Shown here one piece after another: positions 1 to 10,338 of a stretch of 64,000 nucleotides of DNA. Each line of letters begins with the position of its first letter. Position 1 is the first letter of the stretch. Made by a program: the position numbers and the translations under genes. Origin of the DNA: JAIVJZ01 sp036386515 (lineage in GTDB: Bacteria; Acidobacteriota; Blastocatellia; Pyrinomonadales; Pyrinomonadaceae); contig DASVVO010000081.1 of assembly GCA_036386515.1 (NCBI GenBank), positions 123,839 to 187,838 on the forward strand, given 5' to 3'. The notes beneath the pieces were generated by a model. It had not been told where the DNA came from, ran no database searches, and saw only the letters and a list, made by a program, of their open reading frames with translations.

Positions 1-2549
<2,549 letters not shown>

Positions 2550-2790
2550 GTTTCACTTCTAATGCCGGGACGCACAGCCGGCGATTTCGTCACCCGGCGA
2601 AACACACATGATAACCCGTTTCGGCGCGCGAACGAAACGACGGTAAGGCCACAAGAAAAAGTTCACACTGAAAGCACACGGGCGCACGGAAAAGGCGCGC
2701 GCGGGTTGAATCCGCTCAATCGGTCTCAACCGACGGGGGCTTAACTTTGCGCCCGTGCGCCTTACAATGTGAAAAGTTTTTTCCCGTCGC

Positions 2791-3165
2791 TCACCAGCGC
2801 GCGTCGTAGCGCGCCAGCCCGGCGCGCCAATCGGAGGAAGCGGTTGCGCCGAGCAGCGGGAGCGAGCCGTCGAAAGTGAGCGGGGCGTCGGGCGGGCGGC
2901 GCATGCGGTAGGTGCGGCCGGTGGGGGAACTGACGGAGAGCGTGATCTTTTCGGGTTCGATGCGGACGACGGTGGCCGTGCGCCAGTCTTTGCGACAGCG
3001 CAGGATGAGGTGCGCGCCGAGCGGGAGCGCGGCGAGCGTCGCCGGAGTCGTTGCGGCGGCTTCAACCGTGGCTGCAATCGCCGGAGATGAATCGAGGCCG
3101 CCGGGAGCGAGCAGCGCAACTGCGGCGGGTGCGTCGTCCGGCGGCCTCTCGAAGGTGATGCTCAA
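2791..3165 (-). CDS. Hypothetical protein, 124 aa
   Basis: I do not recognise this protein. It follows the M50-like protease by 12 bp on the same strand, so the two are probably co-transcribed. The first 45 residues are Ala/Pro-rich and low in complexity. The C-terminal 75 residues (from LPLGAHLILRCRKDW) read like a small beta-rich domain, with alternating hydrophobic residues and several Arg. No signal peptide or membrane segment is evident. The stretch from 2550 to 2790, between this gene and uvrA, holds no convincing gene. Confidence 0.55.
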   Translation of the reverse strand: MSITFERPPDDAPAAVALLAPGGLDSSPAIAATVEAAATTPATLAALPLGAHLILRCRKDWRTATVVRIEPEKITLSVSSPTGRTYRMRRPPDAPLTFDGSLPLLGATASSDWRAGLARYDARW

Positions 3166-3177
3166 TGTTCGTCGCGT

Positions 3178-3966
3178 CTATACTTCGAGCGGGTCTTCAA
3201 AGGGAAGATCGGGTTGGCTCGGGCTGTTGCGGCTGACGGCGTAAGCGCGCATCGCCGTGGTGAGAATCAGCACGGCGATGCCGATCCAGATGAGCGACCA
3301 GAAGATGGCCGGAATGCCCGTCGCGTCCGCCATGTTCATGGCATCGGTCTGCTGGTTCGTCGCCACCGACATCCACAGCACGTTCTTCAAATCGAACACA
3401 GCGTTCAGCACGCACTGCACGGCCAGGAAGCCGACGAGAAAATTGGCCGCGCGCAAGCCCGCGTATTTCGCCGCCGCCAGAAGCCCGGCCGAGATGGCGA
3501 CGCCCGCCAGCACCGTGAAGGGTTGCAGCGACAGGTTTGCGAGCGGCGCGATGAAGCCGAAGACCACCGTCAGGCCGAGAATGACGAGGGCGGAGCCGAC
3601 CAGCACGACGCGCGCTTTGACCTTGCGGCGCACCAGCCACAGCAGGAGCGCGCCGAAGGCGATCGTGCCGAGATAGCCCGCGCTCGAAATCAGGAAGCGC
3701 GAGAAGAACCCGCCCTGCGGCGTCAGCGTCTCGGTCAGCCCGCTCGCGTCGATGGCGACGCTCAGGCTTTGCACGGAACTGCCGGTGACGACGGCGGCCA
3801 ACGCGTGCCCGCCTTCGTGGATGAAAGTGACGAAGAGACGGAACGGGTAGGTCAAAAAGCTGGTGTAGGGAAGAAACCAGAGCGCCAGCGTGATCAACGT
3901 GGCGATGAGCAGCGTCCGCGCCTGCGGGCGCGCGTCGTGTGCGATCTTCATTCTCATCATTTTCAT
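3178..3966 (-). CDS. M50-family-like membrane metalloprotease
   Basis: This is an integral membrane protein of 262 residues. A HEGGH motif lies in its first third (about residue 50, in FIHEGGHALAAVVTG), which matches the HExxH zinc site of the M50B-like peptidase group. At least six hydrophobic segments follow, including LLLWLV and VVLVGSALVILGLTVVFGF. Such proteins are usually annotated as M50 family metallopeptidases whose substrates are unknown. The ATG at 3966 has a GGAG about 12 bases upstream; in-frame ATGs at 3957 and 3951 are alternatives. The small unknown gene at 2791-3165 follows immediately. Zinc-protease chemistry is inferred from the motif only. Confidence 0.8.
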   Translation of the reverse strand: MKMMRMKIAHDARPQARTLLIATLITLALWFLPYTSFLTYPFRLFVTFIHEGGHALAAVVTGSSVQSLSVAIDASGLTETLTPQGGFFSRFLISSAGYLGTIAFGALLLWLVRRKVKARVVLVGSALVILGLTVVFGFIAPLANLSLQPFTVLAGVAISAGLLAAAKYAGLRAANFLVGFLAVQCVLNAVFDLKNVLWMSVATNQQTDAMNMADATGIPAIFWSLIWIGIAVLILTTAMRAYAVSRNSPSQPDLPFEDPLEV

Positions 3967-4136
3967 CTCGAATTCTCCGCTCGACCAACTGCCAAACTTT
4001 CCCGCTTCCGGTAAAACTCATTCTACGACGAAGGGCGGAAAAACGTAAAAGTAAAAAGGTGAAAGAACCGGCACGGCGCGCGCTCATTACCGAAGGCACA
4101 ACTATAAACGCCGCCCGCAAATCTTAAGTTCCGCCC

Positions 4137-4160
4137 GTTTCACCCTTCACCCTTCAACCC
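4137..4160. repeat. Short 7-bp tandem repeat overlapping the moaC stop
   Basis: Read on the minus strand, the 3' end of moaC runs into GGGTTGA-AGGGTGA-AGGGTGA, three variants of one heptamer. The first TGA of the array is the moaC stop codon (4156-4154). A weak partner arm with GTAAAAAGGTGAAAG lies at about 4047-4066. This is the least regular member of the heptamer inverted-repeat family described in the findings. Confidence 0.45.
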
Positions 4161-4627
4161 TGCCTCTCGTAATCGCCCGACTTGCCGCCGGTCTTGCTCT
4201 CCAGCCTGACATCCGTGATCGTCATCGCCTTGTCTAACGCCTTGCACATGTCGTAGACGGTCAAGGCCGCGACCGAGGCGGCGGTCAACGCTTCCATCTC
4301 GACGCCGGTTCCGGCGCGCGTCGCGGCCTCGGCTTCGATAAGGACGCCCGCGTCCTCAAGGCGCGCGCGCACCTCGATGTGCGTGAGCGCGAGCGGGTGG
4401 CAGAGCGGGATGAGTTCGGCGGTGCGCTTGGCGGCCATGATGCCGGCGAGGCGCGCCGTCTCCAACGGGTCGCCCTTCGGCGTGCGGTGCGCGCGCACGG
4501 CCTCCACCGTCGCCGCCGACATCAACACGCGCGCCGACGCCACGGCGCGCCGCGTGGTCGCCTCCTTCGCGCTCGTGTCAACCATCGCCACGCGCCCCTC
4601 CGCATCCAGGTGAGAAAGTTTGCTCAT
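4154..4627 (-). CDS. moaC: Cyclic pyranopterin monophosphate synthase
   Basis: MoaC converts the MoaA product to cyclic pyranopterin monophosphate in molybdenum cofactor synthesis. The 157-residue product has the family's standard length. It shows the hallmark blocks RVAMVDTSAKEATTRRAVA near the N-terminus, KRTAELIPLCHPLALTHIEV in the middle, and GVEMEALTAASVAALTVYD followed by MCKALDK near the end. The start at 4627 overlaps the stop of the upstream methyltransferase (ATGA), giving translational coupling. A longer frame opens at 4708, but its first 27 residues do not match the family. moeA lies 1.8 kb away, so two cofactor genes are loosely clustered; moaA and moaB are not in the window. Confidence 0.95.
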   Translation of the reverse strand: MSKLSHLDAEGRVAMVDTSAKEATTRRAVASARVLMSAATVEAVRAHRTPKGDPLETARLAGIMAAKRTAELIPLCHPLALTHIEVRARLEDAGVLIEAEAATRAGTGVEMEALTAASVAALTVYDMCKALDKAMTITDVRLESKTGGKSGDYERQG

Positions 4628-5451
4628 GTGTTCGCTCCTTTGACGGCGTGGACGATCAAAGTGTTCCCGCCGAGCAGAATTTCGTCTGACTGTAACTCCG
4701 CCGTCCAACGCTCGCGCCTTTTGTCGGCCGGGGCGAAGCGCGCGATGAGACGGATCAAGGCGACGAGCGGCCGGTAGAGCCAGAGGTGCGACTTGGGCTT
4801 GTCGCGGTAGAGCCTGTCGATTTCAAATCCGTACTTTTCGAGCGTGTAGCGAAGTTCGCCGTAAGAGATCGGGTTGATGTGCAGAGCCATCTCTTCCAGC
4901 GCGCCGTGTTGCGCGCGCACGCGTGCGAGGGCTTCGCGCGAGATGGGTTTGAAGTGCGAGGTGTAGCCGTGGAGCAACCACTTGATGCGCTCCTCGATGT
5001 TGAGGATGTTGGGGACGGTGACGACGAGCTGGCCGCCCGCGCGCAGCAGCCGCGCGAACTCGCGCACCGCCTGTTGCGGATTCTCGATGTGCTCCAACCC
5101 CTCGACGCAGGTGATGAAGTCGAAACTCTCGTCTTCGTAGGGCAGCGTCGCGGAGAGGTCGCCGCCTTTGATCTCGACGCCGGGCAGGCGAAAAATCTGC
5201 GGGTAGAGGTCGCAGCAGCGAACCGCGAAGCCCGCGCGCGCGAGCCGGGCGGCGAGCGCGCCCTCGCCCGCCGGAACGTCGAGCAGCAGCCCCCGCGCCG
5301 TCTGCGCCGCGAGCACTTGCGCCACCGTCTCGTGAATCGCTTCGTGCGCGAGCGGCACGGCGGCGCGATTGGTCTCCGCGTCCGCCGCACGGTCATGCGG
5401 CGACGCGGTTTCGGTCAACGGGGTCGTGCCGGTCTCGCCGAAATTTTTCAT
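4624..5451 (-). CDS. Class I SAM-dependent methyltransferase
   Basis: The 275-residue protein has the Methyltransf_11/23 pattern. Motif I is LLLDVPAGEGALAARLARAG (about residues 56-75), an acidic motif II residue follows in VRCCDLYPQI, and the FDFITCVEGLEHIENP block marks motif IV with the usual E/H pair. Residues after 200 carry Trp/Arg-rich helices and may bind a lipid-like or large substrate. No substrate can be named. The gene ends in a 4-bp overlap with moaC, but MoaC chemistry needs no methyltransferase, so this may be only an operon arrangement. The ATG at 5451 is the first in frame. Confidence 0.85.
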   Translation of the reverse strand: MKNFGETGTTPLTETASPHDRAADAETNRAAVPLAHEAIHETVAQVLAAQTARGLLLDVPAGEGALAARLARAGFAVRCCDLYPQIFRLPGVEIKGGDLSATLPYEDESFDFITCVEGLEHIENPQQAVREFARLLRAGGQLVVTVPNILNIEERIKWLLHGYTSHFKPISREALARVRAQHGALEEMALHINPISYGELRYTLEKYGFEIDRLYRDKPKSHLWLYRPLVALIRLIARFAPADKRRERWTAELQSDEILLGGNTLIVHAVKGANT

Positions 5452-5719
5452 GCGGACAAACTAAACATCAAAACGTGACTGTTAAGCAAGAGTCGCCGCG
5501 TCTTTTGCGCGGAAAGGGTAAAACCGCCGCGCCGCCCGCCTCCGTAACTCCCACCAGACGCGCAAGACAATCATTGATAGTCATTGACAGCCGGGCGCGA
5601 CGAAAATTTTTCCGTTCGATGAGACGCGGTCGCGGCGGGCGCAAATGCGCGGCGGCGTGCGACGGGGCGTGTCATCGAGAGCAATTCCAAACAGTTTGAA
5701 GATCGAAAAGGACAAAAAA

Positions 5720-6304
5720 ATGAAGAAGACTTTCCTGAACCTGATGCTCTGCATGTTCGCCGTGGTCGCGACGGGCGCGACCGCCTCGGCGCAGATGATG
5801 AATAACAGTAAGAAGATGAACGGCAACCCGACCGTCGGCGGCGCGGCGATGTACAAGACGAAGACAATCGTCGAGAACGCCGTCGAGTCGCCGATTCACA
5901 CGACGCTCGTGGCCGCCGTTAAGGCCGCCGGTCTCGTCGAGACGTTGTCGGGCAAAGGCCCTTTCACCGTCTTCGCGCCGACCAACGATGCGTTCGCCAA
6001 GCTGCCCGCCGGCACGGTTGACACACTCGTCATGCCGGAGAACAAGGCGATGCTCACCAAGATTTTGACCTACCACGTGGTCGCCGGGAAAATGGATTCC
6101 AAGAAGATCGCGCAGGCCATCAAAAAGGGCGGCGGCCGCGCCACCTTCAAGACCGTGAGCGGCGACACGCTGACCGCTTCGATGCACGGCAACGGCGTCA
6201 TGCTCACGGACGAAAAAGGCGGCACGGCGATGGTGACGACCGCCGACGTGTACCAGTCGAACGGCGTCATCCACGTGATTGACACGGTCGTGATGCCTAA
6301 CTAA
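5720..6304 (+). CDS. Secreted fasciclin (FAS1) domain protein
   Basis: The 194-residue protein starts with a Sec signal peptide (MKKTFLNLMLCMFAVVATGA, cleavage likely after ASA-Q near residue 25), followed by one FAS1 domain. The two conserved FAS1 blocks are visible: FTVFAPTNDAFAKLPAGTV near residue 90, and LTYHVVAGKM with the terminal IHVIDTVVMP. FAS1 domains act in adhesion or matrix binding outside the cell. The ATG at 5720 is preferred over an upstream in-frame start at 5645, because AAAGGA lies 8 bases before it and it gives a clean signal peptide. The gene stands alone and ends at a strong hairpin. Confidence 0.92.
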   Translation: MKKTFLNLMLCMFAVVATGATASAQMMNNSKKMNGNPTVGGAAMYKTKTIVENAVESPIHTTLVAAVKAAGLVETLSGKGPFTVFAPTNDAFAKLPAGTVDTLVMPENKAMLTKILTYHVVAGKMDSKKIAQAIKKGGGRATFKTVSGDTLTASMHGNGVMLTDEKGGTAMVTTADVYQSNGVIHVIDTVVMPN

Positions 6305-6339
6305 CTTCCGCGTAGTCTCTCTCTACAGGCAAAAGCGGC

Positions 6340-6374
6340 AAAGGCGTCTTCGCTTCCACAGCGAAGACGCCTTT
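6340..6374. terminator. Bidirectional hairpin terminator
   Basis: A perfect 15-bp stem (AAAGGCGTCTTCGCT and its complement) with a 5-base loop lies between the convergent fasciclin and moeA genes. The arms begin with AAA and end with TTT, so it could stop transcription from either side. Confidence 0.8.
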
Positions 6375-6402
6375 CGTCGTCTGTAAATTATCCGAACTTC
6401 AA

Positions 6403-7623
6403 CTATGCGGGCAAGCGTACGACGCGCACGATCGTCTCCGCTTCGACCGTCCGCGCGCCCGCCTCGATGATGACGAGCGCGTCGGCGCGCGTGAAGGCGA
6501 CGAAGTCGGACGAGCCGCCCCAGCGCAGCGGCTCGGCGATGAGCCGCCCCGCCCCGTCGGTGCGGAGCGTGGCCGGGAGATAGCTCGCGCGTTCCGCCGC
6601 GCCCCGCGCGCTGCGGCCGAGCACGGCCTGTTCTTCGACGAGCGCGGCCGCGTGCGCGCCCTGCATCGCGCGAATCGCCGTGCGCGCGAACAAGTTGAAC
6701 GTGACCGAGACGGAGACGGGATTGCCGGGCAGCCCGAAGACGAGCGCGCGGCCGAGACGCGCGAAGACGGTCGGCTTGCCCGGCCGCAAACTCACCCGCT
6801 CGAAAAATATCTCCGCGCCGAGTTGGTTGAGCGCGGTCTTCGTGAAATCGTAGACGCCCATCGAGACGCCGCCCGAGAGCACGAGCACATCGGCGCGCTC
6901 CGCGCTCTCGCCGATCAGGCGCGCGAGGAGTTCGGCGTCGTCGGCGGCGAAGGGCGCGCGCTCGACGCGCGCGCCCGCCGCTTCCGCGTAGGCGAGCAGC
7001 GAATAAGTGTTCGAGTCGCGGATTTGATCCGCGCCGGGCTGCGCGCCGACCTCGACCAACTCCGTGCCCGTCGCCAGCACCGAGACGCGCGGACGCGCGC
7101 CCACCCGCACCCGCGCGTAACCGAAAGAGGCCAGCGCGGCCATCCCGGCCGCATTGATGGTCTCCCCGGCGCGGAGCACCGTCTCGCCGCGCGTGACCTC
7201 CGTCGCGCGTTTCGTGATGAACTGCCCCGGCGCGGTCGCCCGCTCGATTTCGACGAACGCGCCGCCTTCCGTTTCGCGCGTCACTTCAACCTGCTGGACG
7301 CTATCGGCACCTGCGGGCACGGGCGCGCCCGTCATGATCCGCACGGCCTCGCCCGGCCGCAACTCGCCGCGCCAGCCCGCGCCCGCCGCCGCTTCGCCCG
7401 CTACTGCGAGGCGGGCGGGCGCGTCCATCGTCGCCCCTTCCGTGTCCGCCGCGCGCACGGCGTAGCCGTCCATCAAGGCGCGGTCGAAGGGCGGCAAGTC
7501 CGTGTCGGCCACCACGTCTTCGGCCAGCACGCGCCCGCGCGCCCCGGCGAGCGCGACCGTCTCGGCGGGCAGGCGCGGCGTCTGCGCTTCGATGATGCGA
7601 ATGGCTTCGGAAACTGGAATCAT
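6403..7623 (-). CDS. moeA: Molybdopterin molybdenumtransferase
   Basis: MoeA inserts molybdate into adenylylated molybdopterin, the last common step of molybdenum cofactor synthesis. The 406-residue length is standard. Family blocks are present in order: FDRALMDGYAVRA near residue 43, GEAVRIMTGAPVPAGADSVQ near 90, VLATGTELVEVG near 185, VLSGGVSMGVYDF near 250 and ALVFGLPGNPVSVSVTF near 295. The catalytic-domain glycines are intact. It starts at 7623 and is monocistronic as far as can be seen; moaC is on the same strand 1.8 kb downstream. Confidence 0.96.
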   Translation of the reverse strand: MIPVSEAIRIIEAQTPRLPAETVALAGARGRVLAEDVVADTDLPPFDRALMDGYAVRAADTEGATMDAPARLAVAGEAAAGAGWRGELRPGEAVRIMTGAPVPAGADSVQQVEVTRETEGGAFVEIERATAPGQFITKRATEVTRGETVLRAGETINAAGMAALASFGYARVRVGARPRVSVLATGTELVEVGAQPGADQIRDSNTYSLLAYAEAAGARVERAPFAADDAELLARLIGESAERADVLVLSGGVSMGVYDFTKTALNQLGAEIFFERVSLRPGKPTVFARLGRALVFGLPGNPVSVSVTFNLFARTAIRAMQGAHAAALVEEQAVLGRSARGAAERASYLPATLRTDGAGRLIAEPLRWGGSSDFVAFTRADALVIIEAGARTVEAETIVRVVRLPA

Positions 7624-7667
7624 GCCGGGGAGACGCTAACAAAAACCCGCGCGCTCGAAAAGCCACG

Positions 7668-7702
7668 GCGGTCGTCTCTTAAGTTCGTTAAAAGACGACC
7701 GC
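7668..7702. terminator. Hairpin between tRNA pair and moeA
   Basis: A 10-bp perfect stem (GCGGTCGTCT and complement) extends through an imperfect TTAA segment to a short loop. Read on the minus strand, it lies downstream of tRNA-Asp and is followed by a short T-run (GGCTTTTCG). It is therefore a plausible terminator for the tRNA transcript. The rest of 7624-7934 holds no gene that I can support. Confidence 0.5.
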
Positions 7703-7932
7703 TCGCGAATTTCATCATTTTTAGAAGTTGATTACGTGGCTGAATAAGAGCGGCAGTGTGGTCTCGTCAGTCCTGCAAAGCTGTTCCGTGATTGCGGGCG
7801 CAGGTTCCTTTGTCATGCAGCCTCAAGTCATCCTGCGCGAGGCATGAGGAAAATCTCCTGACGTGGGGTGAGCCTGAAAACACCAATGGCCTCCCCGAAG
7901 GAAGGCCAGGAGTGCTGCGGACACCACATTTA

Positions 7933-8014
<82 letters not shown>

Positions 8015-8075
8015 AAAACTTCAATAACTTGAACTACAGCGGGCGGTGACGCCTCAAACGGCAACTCGCCGCTAA

Positions 8076-8151
8076 TGGTAGGCACGGTGGGACTCGAACC
8101 CACAACCCCCGCCTTGTAAGGGCGGTCGTCTACCATTGACAGTACGTGCCT
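8076..8151 (-). tRNA. tRNA-Val (TAC)
   Basis: The minus strand folds as a 76-nt tRNA. The acceptor stem pairs AGGCACG with CGTGCCT, the discriminator is A, and CCA is encoded. The anticodon stem CCGCC/GGCGG encloses CTTACAA (anticodon TAC), the same loop as E. coli tRNA-Val1. The T-arm is GTGGGTTCGAGTCCCAC. The D-stem pairs TGTC with GACG around AATGGTA, which leaves three bases (TAC) instead of two between acceptor and D-stem. It lies 64 bp upstream of tRNA-Asp on the same strand, so co-transcription is likely. Confidence 0.92.
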
Positions 8152-8235
8152 CTAGTGAAGACGCGCAAACGGCGGCCGCGTCTCACCGTGAAAACTCGTC
8201 GCGCTCACCATTGCAGGCCAGCCGCGCGCACCTTT

Positions 8236-8775
8236 TCAATCTCTGCTCACACCCGCTTCAAAGACCGACGCTCCGCTGCAAAAACCGATTCCACGTTTAT
8301 TGAGCCGAAGCGAGACCCATCCTAAAAGATGCCCGTCGGCAGTGTCAAGCAGAGCGGCCGTGCGCGAGGACGGCGGCGGCGCGGATGCGCGCGGTCGTTT
8401 AGAATTGCGGCGGTGGGGGCGGCGGCTGAAGCAAAGGGTCTGCGGAGTACACGGGTCGGCGGACTTCCCGCGCAGGATGCGCCGGACGAGTGTGAACGCT
8501 CCGATGGCGGCGGCCAACGCGGCGACGTACAAGAGCAGCGTCCAGCCGGTGGACATCTCCTCCGGCCACCCCGGAAAGATTATGCCCAGCCCGTAAATGA
8601 GGCCGAAACCGAGTCCCACGAAAAGCTCGCCGCCGATCCGGGCGGCGATGCCGGGCAGGCTCCACTTGAGCGCGCTTCGATTTCGCTCCCGCGCCGGCGC
8701 GCTCATCATTTTCGGAATGAGGTAGAAGATGAAATATAGTTCGAGCAAGAGAGTCTCCAACTCTACAGCAGCCAA
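8236..8775 (-). CDS. Small membrane protein, C-terminus possibly frameshifted
   Basis: The first 105 residues contain three hydrophobic segments (LLLELYFIFYLIP, FVGLGFGLIYGLGIIF and LLLYVAALAAAIGAFTLV), typical of a small multi-pass protein. From about residue 108 onward the sequence becomes Arg/Pro/Ser-rich with no pattern. A shift of one base at about 8455 would instead give a short tail ending in six prolines and PQF, stopping near 8400, which looks more natural. The start at 8775 overlaps the end of the small gene at 8763-8966 by 13 bp, suggesting an operon. Family unknown; the real 3' end is uncertain. Confidence 0.5.
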   Translation of the reverse strand: MAAVELETLLLELYFIFYLIPKMMSAPARERNRSALKWSLPGIAARIGGELFVGLGFGLIYGLGIIFPGWPEEMSTGWTLLLYVAALAAAIGAFTLVRRILRGKSADPCTPQTLCFSRRPHRRNSKRPRASAPPPSSRTAALLDTADGHLLGWVSLRLNKRGIGFCSGASVFEAGVSRD

Positions 8776-8966
8776 ACGGGCAGCGCGGCGTCTTCCCCGC
8801 GCCTCGTGCGCGACGATTCATCGGCCGACCCTGGCTCGATCTCTTCGTCCGAAGTTGCCGGGCGCGACGATTCATCGCGCCCCTGTTCGTCGGGCGCGCG
8901 CCGCTTCCCGAGCGGGTTGATCAGTACGGCTTCGACTTGATCGTCGAGTCTTCCGATGACGGGCAT
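8763..8966 (-). CDS. Hypothetical small hydrophilic protein, 67 aa
   Basis: The protein begins MPVIGRLDDQVEAVLINPLG and continues as a charged, probably disordered tail rich in Arg, Asp, Glu and Ser. The ATG at 8966 is chosen because AAAGGAG lies 8 bases upstream; the frame also opens at 8990 without such a site. It overlaps the start of the membrane-protein gene by 13 bp, so the two are probably translated together. The function is unknown. Confidence 0.6.
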   Translation of the reverse strand: MPVIGRLDDQVEAVLINPLGKRRAPDEQGRDESSRPATSDEEIEPGSADESSRTRRGEDAALPVWLL

Positions 8967-9042
8967 CGTGTCGCTCCTTTCAGTCATCAAGGGTTTGCGG
9001 CTATATTTAACCCACCGATTTTTCCGTGTGAAGTGTAAGTTT

Positions 9043-10308
9043 ATGTCGAACTATCCCTCAAAGCAAAAACGCGCGCGGCTGGCGGCGATAGCCTCGCTGC
9101 TCCTGCTGCTCCTATCGGGCGGCGGACAACTCCGCCACCCTTTCGCGCAGACGCCGCCCCCGGCGCAGCCTGCGCCGCAACAACGCCCGCGTCGCGTCGC
9201 CGGTGCGACAGGGCAGCCGCCCGCGAAACAGACGCCGCGCGCGACGCCCACGCCCGCTCCGGCCGCCGAGGAGGTTGGCGAAGACGACGTGGTGCGCGTG
9301 GAGACGCAACTCGTCACCGTGCCCGTGACGGTGACGGATCGCGCCGGGCGCACGCTCACGAATTTGCGCCCCGAAAACTTCGCCCTCTTTGAAGACGGGC
9401 GGCCGCAGCGCGTCGCCAACTTTATCGCGACCGACGCGCCCTTCGAGGTCGCGCTGCTGCTCGATACTTCCGGTTCGACGCGCGCCGAGGTCGGCCTCAT
9501 CCGCCGCGCCGCCAACGTCTTCATCGACGCCCTGCGCCCCGGCGACCGCATCGCCATCATCGCCTTCAACTCGCAGGAAGACGCGGGGACGAAACTCGCC
9601 GCCGTCGAACTGATGACGCACCTCACGGACAACCGCGACGCCCTTCAACAAGCCATCGAGAACATCGGTTCGAGCAACGGCACGCCCTTCTACGACGCTT
9701 TGGAGCGGGTCGCGCGCGAAGTTTTCCGCGAGCCGCCGCGCCCGGAGTTGCGCGGGCGGCGCGCGCTCGTCGCCCTGACCGACGGCGTTGATTCGACCAG
9801 CGAGGCCGACTTCACAGAGGCGCGCTCACGCCTCCGACAAACCGGCACGCTCGCCTATTTCATCCAGGTCAACACGGAAGATTTCGTCGAGGAGAGGCTG
9901 ATGAAAGACTGTCAGGACGACGGACGCCTCAGTCTCTCTCGCGTGCAACTGCAACGCTATCGCAAAATCTTCGACCCGCGCGCCGAAGCCGCCGACTACG
10001 CCAACTTCTGCCGCATGGGGCCGTTCGAGCGCATGCAGATCAGCCGCTCGCTCTACCAACTCGCCCGCCGCGAGATGCAGGAACTCGCGCGCGACTCCGG
10101 CGGCAAGACCTTCAACGCCGCCGACCTGCGCGACGCCCGCGCCGCCTTCGCCCAAGTGGCCGCCGACATCGGCAAGCAGTACAGCCTCGGCTACTACTCG
10201 ACCAACAAGACGCGCGACGGCGGCTTCCGCCAGATACGCGTCGAAGTGCGCGGCCTGCAAGGCGCGCAAGTCTCCGCCCGCGAAGGCTATCAAGCGCCGA
10301 AGAGTTAA
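9043..10308 (+). CDS. Secreted VWA-domain protein (acidobacterial VWFA-related family)
   Basis: The 421-residue protein starts with a signal-peptide-like segment (ARLAAIASLLLLLLSGGG) and a Pro/Ala/Gln/Arg linker to about residue 85. The block VRVETQLVTVPVTVTDRAGR with NLRPENFALFEDGRPQRVANF is the hallmark that precedes the VWA fold in this family. The VWA metal site is DTSGSTR (DxSxS) near residue 145, with the later TDGVDSTSE aspartate. A Cys is present in MKDCQDDGR. The C-terminus (KQYSLGYYSTNKTRDGGFRQ) is also family-typical. Such proteins are numerous in Acidobacteria; their role is unproven, probably protein binding at the cell surface. The ATG at 9043 was preferred to one at 8956, which would delay the signal peptide. 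Confidence 0.88.
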   Translation: MSNYPSKQKRARLAAIASLLLLLLSGGGQLRHPFAQTPPPAQPAPQQRPRRVAGATGQPPAKQTPRATPTPAPAAEEVGEDDVVRVETQLVTVPVTVTDRAGRTLTNLRPENFALFEDGRPQRVANFIATDAPFEVALLLDTSGSTRAEVGLIRRAANVFIDALRPGDRIAIIAFNSQEDAGTKLAAVELMTHLTDNRDALQQAIENIGSSNGTPFYDALERVAREVFREPPRPELRGRRALVALTDGVDSTSEADFTEARSRLRQTGTLAYFIQVNTEDFVEERLMKDCQDDGRLSLSRVQLQRYRKIFDPRAEAADYANFCRMGPFERMQISRSLYQLARREMQELARDSGGKTFNAADLRDARAAFAQVAADIGKQYSLGYYSTNKTRDGGFRQIRVEVRGLQGAQVSAREGYQAPKS

Positions 10309-10338
10309 AACGTTTCTACCCGGAGGGGATCAATCTTC

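Noticed and set aside
7740..7930. Small plus-strand open frame before the tRNAs
   Set aside because: It reads into the antisense of tRNA-Asp and has no start context or family match.
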